Below, piece by piece: positions 10,010 through 17,480 of a stretch of 64,000 nt of DNA (position 1 is its first letter; every line of letters begins with the position of its first letter). The notes under the pieces are model-generated. The model was not told the origin of the DNA. It searched no databases and saw only the letters and a list, made by a program, of their open reading frames with translations. Position numbers and translations under genes: made by a program. Origin of the DNA: JAQBQH01 sp035607415 (GTDB taxonomy: Bacteria > Myxococcota_A > Polyangia > Palsa-1104); NCBI GenBank assembly GCA_035607415.1, contig DATNAQ010000009.1:1-64000 (forward strand). The letters run 5' to 3'.

Positions 10010-12163
10010 GTGCAGAAGCGCGCACAGGCCGCTCCGTTCGTCGACAACGCCGAGTACCTCGAGCTCGGGTGCGCGCGCGTGCGGGCGCTGCTCGATCGCG
10101 CCATCGCCGTCGCCGAGGGCAAGCAGGCGGAGGCGGACAAGCACGCCGAGCGGGCGTCCGCGCTCGCCGCCGAGATCGCAGCGCGCGTCGACGCCGCCGA
10201 CGGCAAGGTGAAGGAGACGCTCGGGCTGCCTTCTTTGCAGCGGCGCTTCGGGCTCGCCGACGCCGACGCCGACATCATCCTGCACGCGGCCGCGGCGCAG
10301 CTCGATCCGGCGCTCGGCAAGCTGCACACGAAGCTCTCGGGCACGGCGTTCCACCCGTGGCTCGACGTCGGGCTGGCGGTGCAGCTGCAGCACGACGGCG
10401 TCGCCGAACGGCTGCGCGCGCGGACGCGCTTCGAGCCGGACGCGCCGCTCGTCAAGCACCGGCTGATCGCGCTCGATCGCGCGCGGCCCGAGGCCAAGGA
10501 CAACGTCAACGCCTGCGAGATCAAGCTGCCGCCACGCGTGGCGCGCGTGGTGCTCGGCGCCGATCCGACGGCGGGCGCGGCCACCTACGCGCGCCTCTCG
10601 ACGCCGGACGTGGCGCTCGACAGCGTCGTCCTGCCCGACGACGTGCGCGCCGAGCTCGAGCAGCTGCTCGCGGCGCAGCCGGGCCTGGGCACGCGCCTCT
10701 CCGAGTGGGGGTACGACGCGCTGTTGCCGTCGGGCCGCGCGGTCGTCGTGCTCTTCACCGGGCCGCCCGGCACGGGCAAGACCCTGCTGGCGACGGCGCT
10801 CGCGGCGCGCCTGGGCAAGAAGCTCCTGACCATCGACGGGCCGCGCCTCGCCGAGGCGGGCCGCGCGCTCGAGACCGAGCTCGACGAGCTCTTCGTCGAG
10901 GCGCGCCTCGCCGACGCGGTCGTGCTGTTCGACGCCTGCGAGTCGCTGTTCGCCGGCCGCGGCGGCGCGCGCTCGGCGGCGCTCATGCGCGCGCTGGACC
11001 GGTTCGATGGCCTCGTCGTCCTCGCCACGTCGACGCCGGAGCGGCTCGATCCCACGCTCGATCGCCGCGTGCTTCTGCGCCTGCCGCTCGAGGTCCCGAC
11101 CGGCGCGCTGCGCGAGAAGATCTGGCGCGCGCTGCTCTTGCCTTCGGTGCCGCTCGCCGACGACGTCGACGTGAATCAGCTCGCCAAGCGCTACGAGCTG
11201 TCCGGCGGCTCGATCCGCTCGGCCGTGCTCTACGCCGTCTCCAAGGCGGTCGCGCGCGGCCCGTCGTCGACGCTGACGCGCGCCGATCTCGACGCCGCCG
11301 CCCAGGCGCAGCTGCGCGGCGATCTGTCCGCGTGGACCGAGCGCACGCGCCACGCGCGCCTCACGCTCGACGTGCTGGTGCTGCCGTCCGACGAGAGATC
11401 GCAGATCGAAGAGATCATCGCCGCCGGGCGCAACCGCGCCAAGGTCCTGCACACCTGGGGCTTCAACGAGAAGCTCCCGACGGGAAAAGGGCTCGTGGTG
11501 CTGCTCTCCGGCGAGCCCGGCACCGGCAAGACGCTCGCCGCCGAGGTCGTCGCCTCCGAGCTCGGCCTCAACCTCTATCGCGTGAACCCGGCCAAGGTGG
11601 TCTCGAAGTACGTCGGTGAGACCGAGAAGAACCTCAACGAGATCCTCGCCCAGGCCAAGTCGACGCACGCCATCCTCTTCTTCGACGAGGCCGACGCGCT
11701 GTTCTCCACGCGCGTGGCCAAGGTCGAGACCGCCAACGATCGCTTCGTCAACATGGAGACGAACTTCCTCCTCCAGCAGCTCGAGCGCTACGAGGGCATC
11801 GTCATCCTCGCCACCAACCTCGAGACGTCGATCGATCAGGCGTTCAAGCGGCGCATCGCCTACCACATCGTCGTGCCGTTCCCCAAGCCCGCCGATCGCG
11901 AGCGCATCTGGCGCACGCTCATTCCCTCGCGCGCGCCCGTCGGCAACATCGACTACGCGCGCCTCGGCAAGACCTTCGATCTCTCGGGTGGGCACATCAA
12001 GAACGCGATCCTGCGCGCCGCGTACATCGCCGCGCAGCGCGACACCGCGCTCGACTACGATCTACTCGCCGAGGCCGCCGAGAAGGAGTGCGCCGCCGCC
12101 GGCAAGCTGTTCCAGCACGTCAGCGAGGCGCCGCCGGCGACGACGAAGCAGAAGAAGCACTGA
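10010..12163 (+). CDS. Tandem AAA ATPase (Afp15-like eCIS ATPase)
   Basis: The product has 717 residues, with a GTG start three bases after the DUF2997 stop. A helical N-terminal region (1-205) precedes two AAA domains. Domain 1 has Walker A GPPGTGKT (251-258), but its Walker B reads VVLFDACE (304-311), with Ala at the position of the catalytic Glu. Domain 2 has Walker A GEPGTGKT (501-508), Walker B FFDEADALF (557-565) and FKRRIAYHI for the arginine region. Every known eCIS encodes an AAA+ ATPase of about this size and layout (Afp15/Pvc15), needed for assembly. Only the second domain looks able to hydrolyse ATP; the first may be structural. The stop converges with the neighbouring minus-strand gene after two bases. 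Confidence 0.82.
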   Translation: MQKRAQAAPFVDNAEYLELGCARVRALLDRAIAVAEGKQAEADKHAERASALAAEIAARVDAADGKVKETLGLPSLQRRFGLADADADIILHAAAAQLDPALGKLHTKLSGTAFHPWLDVGLAVQLQHDGVAERLRARTRFEPDAPLVKHRLIALDRARPEAKDNVNACEIKLPPRVARVVLGADPTAGAATYARLSTPDVALDSVVLPDDVRAELEQLLAAQPGLGTRLSEWGYDALLPSGRAVVVLFTGPPGTGKTLLATALAARLGKKLLTIDGPRLAEAGRALETELDELFVEARLADAVVLFDACESLFAGRGGARSAALMRALDRFDGLVVLATSTPERLDPTLDRRVLLRLPLEVPTGALREKIWRALLLPSVPLADDVDVNQLAKRYELSGGSIRSAVLYAVSKAVARGPSSTLTRADLDAAAQAQLRGDLSAWTERTRHARLTLDVLVLPSDERSQIEEIIAAGRNRAKVLHTWGFNEKLPTGKGLVVLLSGEPGTGKTLAAEVVASELGLNLYRVNPAKVVSKYVGETEKNLNEILAQAKSTHAILFFDEADALFSTRVAKVETANDRFVNMETNFLLQQLERYEGIVILATNLETSIDQAFKRRIAYHIVVPFPKPADRERIWRTLIPSRAPVGNIDYARLGKTFDLSGGHIKNAILRAAYIAAQRDTALDYDLLAEAAEKECAAAGKLFQHVSEAPPATTKQKKH

Positions 12164-12165
12164 GC

Positions 12166-12876
12166 CTAGACGGCCTGCTTCTTTTCTTCTTCGTCTTGCA
12201 GGAGCTGCTGCTGCTCCTCTTCTTCCTGCTTCGGATCCTTCTCGATCGCCTCTTCCTGCGTCTTCGGCTTGCCGTCGCGGACCTTCTCGGCCATCGCGAT
12301 CATCGTTCCCTGCATGTCCGCCGGCGACCACTCCGCCTTGGGCATGCCGTACGCGTGCAGCGCCGGGATGAAGTCGGTCGAGCCCTCGTAGGCGAGGTCG
12401 CGCAGCTTGTCCCACTCGTTGGTGAGGATCGCCTGCAGGTTGTCGCGCACGTACCACGTGAAGTCGCGCGCGGCCGACGACAGCGACGACACGAAGAACG
12501 ACGTCTCCGCTTCCTCGCGCACCGCCTGGTCGACGACGCTGTCGAGCTGGTCGAACAGGGCGGCGCCGATGGGCGTGTCCCTGCCCCCGCAGGCCGATGT
12601 CATCTGCGTGAGAAAGGCTTCGCCGATCTGGGCGTTGAAGCCCATATTGTCGAATACTTTCGGGTCGTTCTGGGACTCGACCCAGGACGTGAAGGCGCTC
12701 AGCGCGGTCTCCACGCTGTCGCGGAACTGGTCGAGCACCGAGGCCGCGTACCCGTGGATGGCCTGCTCGGCGAAGACCGCCTCGTCGGGATCGCGCTGCT
12801 CCTTGGTTTCGAGGATGGCCTCCGGTGGTGGTGCGTCCGCCCCCTCCTCGAGCTTCTTGTCTTCGTCCACGCCCAT
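12166..12876 (-). CDS. Acidic protein of unknown function, eCIS-linked
   Basis: The product has 236 residues. It starts MGVDEDKKLEEGADAPPPEA, is largely helical and acidic, and ends in a Glu/Gln/Lys tail (EEEEQQQLLQDEEEKK). No family is recognised and no signal peptide or membrane segment is visible. A single Cys lies near TSACGGRDTP. The start at 12876 is supported by the end of protein-like composition upstream and by a GATAAT box (12883-12888, minus strand) ending six bases before the ATG, which suggests a leaderless transcript. It lies between the eCIS ATPase and the divergent DUF4157 gene, sharing a control region with the latter. Effector, chaperone or structural roles are all possible. 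Confidence 0.7.
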   Translation of the reverse strand: MGVDEDKKLEEGADAPPPEAILETKEQRDPDEAVFAEQAIHGYAASVLDQFRDSVETALSAFTSWVESQNDPKVFDNMGFNAQIGEAFLTQMTSACGGRDTPIGAALFDQLDSVVDQAVREEAETSFFVSSLSSAARDFTWYVRDNLQAILTNEWDKLRDLAYEGSTDFIPALHAYGMPKAEWSPADMQGTMIAMAEKVRDGKPKTQEEAIEKDPKQEEEEQQQLLQDEEEKKQAV

Positions 12877-12900
12877 GTAGTGATTATCGCCGTTTCCGAA

Positions 12901-12943
12901 GGAAAGTTGCGTGCATTTCTCACGCTCAAATACGCAACTTTCC
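12901..12943. promoter_or_regulatory. Perfect 12-bp inverted repeat in the divergent intergenic region
   Basis: GGAAAGTTGCGT (12901-12912) and its exact reverse complement (12932-12943) are separated by 19 bases. The centre-to-centre distance of 31 bp is close to three helical turns, as expected for a dimeric regulator. It lies between the start of the acidic gene (12876, minus) and the DUF4157 gene (12992, plus). The left arm overlaps the expected -35 position of the minus-strand GATAAT promoter. An RNA hairpin role is also possible, but there is no U-tract. Confidence 0.6.
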
Positions 12944-12991
12944 CGCGCCTTTGCCGATAACGATGATTGGAGTACACTGACGGGGAGCCCC

Positions 12992-13594
12992 ATGGCGACG
13001 GACGACGACGACAAGCTGTCCGAAGAGGAACGCAAGCGGCGCGCGCTCCGGCTCAGCCAGGAGATCGCGCAGCGCTGGGAGCCGTCGCGGCTGGCGAAGC
13101 TGGTCGTCGGCGGCGCCGGCTCGGGCGATCGGCTCGACCTCGACACCCAGTCGGAGATGGAGCGCCGCCTCGGCGCGCGCTTCGGCCACGTGCGCGTGTT
13201 TCGTGGCGCCTTCGCCGAAGCGGTGACCAAGGCGCATCGCGCCGACGCCGTCACCATCGCCAACACCGGCATGATCCTCGTGCGCGAAGGTCCGCGCTCG
13301 GATCCGAAGACCGCGCTCGGCAAGGCGCTGCTCGCGCACGAGCTCACGCACGTGTCGCAGGCGCAGCGCGGCCTGCACTTCGCGCTCGAGGGCGGCGAGT
13401 CGCAGGGCGCCCCGCACGAGCAGGAAGCGGAAGCGGTCGAGGCCCAGGTGCACGCCGAGGCCACCGGCGCCGCGGCGGCGCACGGGCAGAACAAGGGCGG
13501 AGGCGGCGTCGATCGCGAGGCGGTGATCGCGCGCGTCGTCGAGCTCGTCGAGGATTGGCAGCGCACGCAAGCGGAGCGGCTCGGCCGGCGCTAG
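12992..13594 (+). CDS. DUF4157 (eCIS core domain) putative metallopeptidase
   Basis: The product has 200 residues. The DUF4157 core runs from about 50 to 150, with SEMERRLGARFGHVRVF near its start and the zinc motif HELTH at 116-120 inside LLAHELTHVSQAQ. A possible third ligand lies in HEQEAEAVEA (142-151). DUF4157 is a hallmark of eCIS loci and is found in cargo or accessory proteins. The N-terminus is charged and disordered (MATDDDDKLSEEERKRR), without a signal peptide, as expected for a protein loaded into the tube. The ATG is preceded by GGGGAG. The product is small, with no separate toxin domain, so it could be an accessory protease or a minimal cargo. Pentapeptide-repeat and helper genes follow within five bases. 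Confidence 0.85.
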   Translation: MATDDDDKLSEEERKRRALRLSQEIAQRWEPSRLAKLVVGGAGSGDRLDLDTQSEMERRLGARFGHVRVFRGAFAEAVTKAHRADAVTIANTGMILVREGPRSDPKTALGKALLAHELTHVSQAQRGLHFALEGGESQGAPHEQEAEAVEAQVHAEATGAAAAHGQNKGGGGVDREAVIARVVELVEDWQRTQAERLGRR

Positions 13595-13598
13595 GGAC

Positions 13599-14282
13599 AT
13601 GGCCGAGGTCGTCGAGAGCCGCGAGCAGCTCCAACACCTCGCCCGCGACGGCGCGCTGCGCGGCCACACCTATCGTGATCTGACGGCGGCCGGCCTGCGC
13701 GTGCCGTCGGGCGACTTCGCCGGCGCCACCTTCGAGCGCTGCACGCTCGACGGCGCCGACTTCGCGGGCGCCGATTTTTCGCGCGTGACGCTCACGCGCG
13801 TCGAGCTCAGGCGCGCGCACCTCGCCGACGCGATCGTGGTGCGCGGCAGCGCCGCCGACTCGGATCTGACGGAGCTCGGGCTCGTCGGCGCCACGCTCGA
13901 CGGTGTGGAGTGGACGCGCGTGCAGGCGGCCAACCTCGATCTGTCGCAGGCGCGGCTGACCGGCTGCCGCTTCGTCGGCTGCAACCTCTACGGCGTGCGC
14001 GCCTCGCAGGCGACGATCCTGAAGTCGCGCTGGCACGATCCGACGCCCAACGGCGCCGCCGAGCTGACGCGCGCGCGCTTCGACGGCGCCGTGCTCGTCG
14101 ACTGCGATTTCCGCGGCGCCAACCTGTTCCGCGCCGACTTCACCGGCGCGCTGGTGCTACGCTGCCACTTCGGCGGCGCGTCGCTGACCGGCGCCGTCGT
14201 CGATCGGGCCCGCTTTGTCGGCTGCGAATTCGGCGGCGCCGACTTGCCCGACGGGCTGCGCGGCGCGAGGGAAGAATCGTGA
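13599..14282 (+). CDS. Pentapeptide-repeat protein
   Basis: The product has 227 residues with many A(D/N)LxG-type pentapeptides: DFAGATFERC, GADFAGADFS, ANLDLSQARL, CDFRGANLFRADFTGAL and later copies. This predicts a right-handed quadrilateral beta helix over nearly the whole length. No signal peptide is seen. Pentapeptide proteins occur in secretion loci (for example with DUF2169 in type VI systems) as well as in unrelated roles such as gyrase protection. Four bases separate it from the DUF4157 gene, so it probably acts with it. The stop TGA overlaps a GTG that opens a 30-codon frame leading to the next gene. Confidence 0.85.
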   Translation: MAEVVESREQLQHLARDGALRGHTYRDLTAAGLRVPSGDFAGATFERCTLDGADFAGADFSRVTLTRVELRRAHLADAIVVRGSAADSDLTELGLVGATLDGVEWTRVQAANLDLSQARLTGCRFVGCNLYGVRASQATILKSRWHDPTPNGAAELTRARFDGAVLVDCDFRGANLFRADFTGALVLRCHFGGASLTGAVVDRARFVGCEFGGADLPDGLRGAREES

Positions 14283-14371
14283 GCGAGCGGCAGCGAGCGA
14301 ACGTGAGCGAGGCCCGTAGGGTCCGCGGATCGGCCAGGTGCTCACGGGGCACCTGCAAGGTGACCCGGTGA
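14279..14371 (+). CDS. Tiny coupling frame (30 codons) in a GAGCGAGCG linker
   Basis: A GTG at 14279 overlaps the upstream stop (GTGA). Its frame runs 30 codons, rich in Arg/Ser/Glu (SERQRANVSEARRVRG), to a TGA that overlaps the GTG of the next gene. It may serve only to carry ribosomes between the flanking genes. Similar GAGCGAGCG-rich linkers that can be read as tiny frames lie at 19048-19149 (minus) and 41849-41923. It may not make a functional peptide. Confidence 0.3.
   Translation: MSERQRANVSEARRVRGSARCSRGTCKVTR
14335..14355 (+). promoter_or_regulatory. Hairpin just upstream of a ribosome-binding site
   Basis: CAGGTGC (14335-14341) pairs perfectly with GCACCTG (14349-14355) around a 7-base loop. 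It ends two bases before AAGGTG, the likely ribosome-binding site of the GTG at 14368. It could modulate translation of the downstream gene or merely separate the coupled genes. Confidence 0.35.
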
Positions 14372-14928
14372 GCAAGGATATCAAGCGAATGGTGGCGGAG
14401 ATCCGTGGCGCGCTCGACGCATACCCGCGCGAGCAGCTGCAGGAGATCCTGGCCTGGGTGTTCAAGGAGTACGTCGTCGAGGGCGGCACGGCGCCGGCGC
14501 AGGGCGCGCTGGCCATGCTCGACGCGCGCAGCGAGCTCGAGGGGCTGTCGTTCGCCGAGCTGGTGACGTGGCTGCAGCTGCATCTCGACGTGCCCGAGCT
14601 GGCGGCGCTCGAGGTGCAGGGCAACCGCGTGAGCCTGCGCGCCGGCGGGCGATCGATCCCGATCGAGGTCGCGGCGCGCGCGCCCGAGCCGCCGCCCGTC
14701 GTGGCGCCGCCGCCGGCCGCGACGCCCACGCCGGCGGCGACGGCGAATCCGATCGCGCCCACGCCGCCGCCTCCGCAGCCGATGCCGCCGCCGAACCCCG
14801 TGCCGCAGTCGCACGCGACGCCGCCGCCCGCGGCGCCGGCCCCCGCGCCGTCGACGGAGACGAAGCCCGACGACAAGAAGGACGAAGGCGGCTCTTCGAG
14901 CCGCTTCTCGTGGCTCGAGGTCGACTGA
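14368..14928 (+). CDS. Proline-rich protein with helical N-terminal domain
   Basis: The product has 186 residues from GTG 14368, chosen because AAGGTG lies seven bases upstream. The frame could open ten codons earlier at ATG 14338. Residues 1-100 form a compact helical domain (DIKRMVAEIRGALDAYPREQ, then WVFKEYVVEGG and ELVTWLQLHLDVPE). The next 60 residues are almost only Pro and Ala, followed by a charged tail ending SSRFSWLEVD. No family is recognised. Its TGA overlaps the ATG of the next gene. Co-transcription with the pentapeptide protein and TPR gene suggests an adaptor, but this is inference. Confidence 0.65.
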   Translation: MSKDIKRMVAEIRGALDAYPREQLQEILAWVFKEYVVEGGTAPAQGALAMLDARSELEGLSFAELVTWLQLHLDVPELAALEVQGNRVSLRAGGRSIPIEVAARAPEPPPVVAPPPAATPTPAATANPIAPTPPPPQPMPPPNPVPQSHATPPPAAPAPAPSTETKPDDKKDEGGSSSRFSWLEVD

Positions 14929-15356
14929 TGTCGGCTCCCGTCGCCCGCCGCTACTTCGCGCGCGGCAAGGAGCAGCTGCGCGCCGGCGATCTCGACGGCG
15001 CCACGCAATCGTTCTCCGCCGCCGTCGAGCTGGCGCCGTACTTCGTCGAAGCGCGCGTCGGCGCGGCGCTGACGCTGGCGCGCACCGATCCGCCGCGCGC
15101 GGCGCAGCTCCTGCGCGCCGGCCTGCGTGGCCTCGTGCGGGCGAGCGCGCGCCGCCTCGTGCTCGTCGCGCTCGGCGACGTGCTCACCGCCGCCGGCGAC
15201 TTCCCCGGCGCCGACGAAGCCTACGCGCAGGCATCGCAGCTGCCGGGCCGCCATCCGTTGGCCGCGCGGCTGGCGCGCCTGCAAGCGAAGACGGGCCGCT
15301 ACGCCGAAGCGCTGGCGACGCTGGCCGCGGCGACTACGCCGACTCGTGGATCCTGA
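14928..15356 (+). CDS. TPR-like protein
   Basis: The product has 142 residues with three to four helical hairpins resembling tetratricopeptide repeats: YFARGKEQLRAGDLDGATQS, FVEARVGAALTLARTDPPRA, DVLTAAGDFPGADEAYAQAS and LQAKTGRYAEALATL. TPR proteins scaffold complexes. The ATG overlaps the previous stop (TGATG). Its 3' end overlaps the PP2C gene on the other strand by 23 bases. It is the last gene of the plus-strand eCIS run. Confidence 0.7.
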   Translation: MSAPVARRYFARGKEQLRAGDLDGATQSFSAAVELAPYFVEARVGAALTLARTDPPRAAQLLRAGLRGLVRASARRLVLVALGDVLTAAGDFPGADEAYAQASQLPGRHPLAARLARLQAKTGRYAEALATLAAATTPTRGS

Positions 15357-16071
15357 GCAGGATCACGGTCGTGTTGTCGACGCCGCCGTTGGACAGCGCC
15401 GCGCGCACGAGCGCGTCGCAGGCTTCGTCGAGCGAGCCGTGCTCGGCGTCGGCGAGCATCTCCTTGAGCATCCAGTCGTCGACCATGTCGGTCAGGCCGT
15501 CGCAGCAGAGCAGGTACATGTCGCCCGGCTCCATGGCGATGACGCGATGATCGACCTCGACCTGATCGCGCAGCCCGACGGCGCGCACGATGACGTTCGA
15601 GTTCGGCGGCCCGAAGCGCGCGGCGAGCTCGGGGTTGTCTTCGTAGAGGTTGATGAGCGAGTGGTCGCGCGTGACCTGCTCGAACTTGCCCTGGCGCAGG
15701 CGATAGATGCGCGAGTCGCCGACGTGCGCCAGGTGCAAGAGATCGCTGTCCTGGCGGATGGCGACGACGGTGGTGCCCATGTTGTGCAGCGACGGGTCGG
15801 CCTTCGCCTTGGAGAAGACCGCCTGGTTCGCCGCCTTGATGGCGCCGGTGATGCGGTCCGGCTCCTCGGTGGCGACGCCGTTGGGCGAGCGGATCACTTC
15901 GCTGATGGTAGCGACGGCGAGCTGCGACGCGACCTGCCCGCCGACGTGTCCGCCCATTCCGTCGCACACGACGAACAAACCGACCGTCGGGTCGATGAGC
16001 ATCGAGTCTTCATTCTTCTCGCGAACCAGCCCGACGTCGGTCTTGCCCGCGCTCTCGATGCGCAGCGCCAT
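15334..16071 (-). CDS. PP2C-type Ser/Thr protein phosphatase
   Basis: The product has 245 residues, a complete single-domain bacterial PP2C (Stp1/PppA type). The metal- and phosphate-binding motifs are intact: REKNEDS (17-23), CDGMGGH (36-42), MGTTVVA, VGDSRIYR, CDGLTDM and GGVDNTTVIL. It is cytoplasmic, with no membrane segment. It should reverse phosphorylation by the Ser/Thr kinases encoded 1.4 kb and 6 kb away, and thereby control FHA binding. This arrangement mirrors the kinase/phosphatase/FHA trio of type VI secretion. It is convergent with the TPR gene, and its start is 14 bases from the divergent radical SAM gene. Confidence 0.92.
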   Translation of the reverse strand: MALRIESAGKTDVGLVREKNEDSMLIDPTVGLFVVCDGMGGHVGGQVASQLAVATISEVIRSPNGVATEEPDRITGAIKAANQAVFSKAKADPSLHNMGTTVVAIRQDSDLLHLAHVGDSRIYRLRQGKFEQVTRDHSLINLYEDNPELAARFGPPNSNVIVRAVGLRDQVEVDHRVIAMEPGDMYLLCCDGLTDMVDDWMLKEMLADAEHGSLDEACDALVRAALSNGGVDNTTVILLRIHESA

Positions 16072-16085
16072 GGGATGAAAATCTT

Positions 16086-16910
16086 ATGACAACGCTGGGC
16101 ACGCTGTCCATCCATCTCGACGGCTCGCCGTGCAAAGTGGGGTGCACCTGGTGTTATCTCGGTGCGCGGCGCGCGACGGAGGGCGGGGGTGAAAGGTTCC
16201 ATCTTCCGATCCTGTCGGACGTGCTCGGCCGGCTCGGGTACGAGGAGGTGGCGGTGGCGGTGTCGGAGCCGCTGGCCGAGGCGGAGCCGCAGCTGCGGGC
16301 GATCGTGGCGGCGGCCCGCGGCCTGGTGACGGTGACGACGACGCCGCAGCTGGCGCGGCGGGCGCTCGCGGGCGAGCTGTTTGCCGGGGTCGGGCGGGTC
16401 AATCTGTCGATCGACTCGTGGAAGGGCGTGGTCGAACCGCCGGCGGTGGAGGAGCTGGCGGCGGCGCTGAAGTCGCGCTGGCCGGGGCTCGAGGTGGTGT
16501 TGATCGCCACGCTCGATTCTCCGGAATTCGCGAAAAAGCTCGTAAGCGCCGGACTCCTCGAGGCGCTGGTCGACCTGCCGGCGGTGGACAAGGTGGCGCT
16601 GAACGCGCTCAAGCCGCCGCCGGCGTGGTGCGATCGCCGCTGGTGGATGGCGGCGCTGGCGCAGCTGCGCGGCCTCCTCGAGCGCGAGCTCGACAAGCGG
16701 CTGTTCCTCGATTGCTGGGTGGCGGCGCGGCTCCTCGGGCTCGGCGGATGTCCGGGGCGGGCCGATCTGTCGCCGGCGGCGGGCGGGCTGGCCTTTCGCG
16801 GCTGCGTCTACCAGCCGGCGGCCGAGGCGGTGGTGGCGGGAGCCGATGAGCTCGGTCGGGTCCTCGACGGATGGGCGCCGCCGGCCGAGTGCCCGTTTCC
16901 GATTCGCTGA
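16086..16910 (+). CDS. Atypical radical SAM protein
   Basis: The product has 274 residues. Near the N-terminus is CKVGCTWCYLGARRA, a CxxxCxxC cluster (Cys16, 20, 23) expected to bind the [4Fe-4S] of radical SAM enzymes; the preceding LSIHLDGSPC is a typical first strand. Downstream strands (VAVAVSEPL, LVTVTTTPQL, RVNLSIDSWKG, LEVVLIATLD, KVALNALKP) fit a TIM barrel. There is no SPASM-type Cys-rich C-terminus, although lone cysteines occur (GLGGCPGRAD, FRGCVYQPA). The substrate is unknown; a peptide or cofactor modification is possible. It is divergent from the PP2C gene and its stop nearly meets the next minus-strand gene. Confidence 0.75.
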   Translation: MTTLGTLSIHLDGSPCKVGCTWCYLGARRATEGGGERFHLPILSDVLGRLGYEEVAVAVSEPLAEAEPQLRAIVAAARGLVTVTTTPQLARRALAGELFAGVGRVNLSIDSWKGVVEPPAVEELAAALKSRWPGLEVVLIATLDSPEFAKKLVSAGLLEALVDLPAVDKVALNALKPPPAWCDRRWWMAALAQLRGLLERELDKRLFLDCWVAARLLGLGGCPGRADLSPAAGGLAFRGCVYQPAAEAVVAGADELGRVLDGWAPPAECPFPIR

Positions 16911-16913
16911 GGC

Positions 16914-17480
16914 CTAGCGCGGCTTGTCTTCGCGCGGCTGGCCTTCGCGCGGCTGGCCTTCGCGCGGCTGGCCTTCGTGCGGCTGGCCTTCGCGCGGCTG
17001 GCGCCAGCGCTCGGCGAGCATCGCGCGGCGCCAGACCTGATGCTCGATGAGGACGCGCACGCCCGCGTCGACGCGCGGCACCGTCGGCAGCTGGCGCGCC
17101 TCGCGCAGGAGGCGCATCGCGTCGACGCTCTTGGCGCCGCCGGTCCCTTCGACGGGCTCGCGCTCGATCCAGATCGACTGTCGCTCGGGCCGGAAGAGAT
17201 CGCGCAACAGCGCCTGCGGCATGTTCTCGCGGATGTCGACGCGCAGCTGGTGCGGAATCTCGTACTCGCGATCGGCGCGCAGGTACCCGGCACGCCAGTC
17301 GCTCGGATCGAGGTGCACGCGCGGCTCGCGCAACTGCACCGGCATCGACCAGTCGCGCTGCAGGCGCGTGCTGCGCGTCTCGTGCGCCTCGCAGCGCGCC
17401 AGCAGTCGCTCGTCGACGGCGTCGCGCCACGCGCCGGCGGCAGGCCGCCCGTCGCCGTCGGGACGAGCCTCGTCGCTCAT
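16914..17480 (-). CDS. Unknown protein with C-terminal pentad repeats, kinase-linked
   Basis: The product has 188 residues and no recognised family. Residues 1-150 are soluble and charged, with RDWSMPVQLREPRVHLDPSD, REYEIPHQLRVDIRENMPQA and SIWIEREP. The C-terminus has about six copies of REGQP-like pentads, encoded by 15-bp direct repeats. The ATG at 17480 overlaps the stop of the kinase gene (ATGA), so it is translated together with the kinase and is probably its partner or substrate. No signal peptide or cysteines. Confidence 0.65.
   Translation of the reverse strand: MSDEARPDGDGRPAAGAWRDAVDERLLARCEAHETRSTRLQRDWSMPVQLREPRVHLDPSDWRAGYLRADREYEIPHQLRVDIRENMPQALLRDLFRPERQSIWIEREPVEGTGGAKSVDAMRLLREARQLPTVPRVDAGVRVLIEHQVWRRAMLAERWRQPREGQPHEGQPREGQPREGQPREDKPR
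16920..17002. repeat. 15-bp tandem repeats encoding REGQP pentads
   Basis: The unit CTTCGCGCGGCTGGC repeats about five times with one or two substitutions (one copy has T for C in CGTGC). Read on the minus strand it encodes (R/H)EGQP. The near-identity of copies indicates recent slippage expansion; copy number may vary between strains. Confidence 0.75.

Noticed and set aside
12950..12978. Promoter TTGCCG-16-TACACT for the DUF4157 gene
   Set aside because: The predicted transcription start would fall inside the GGGGAG ribosome-binding site; left unannotated.
16920..17002. CRISPR array, because of short direct repeats
   Set aside because: Units are contiguous 15-bp repeats without spacers and lie in a coding frame.
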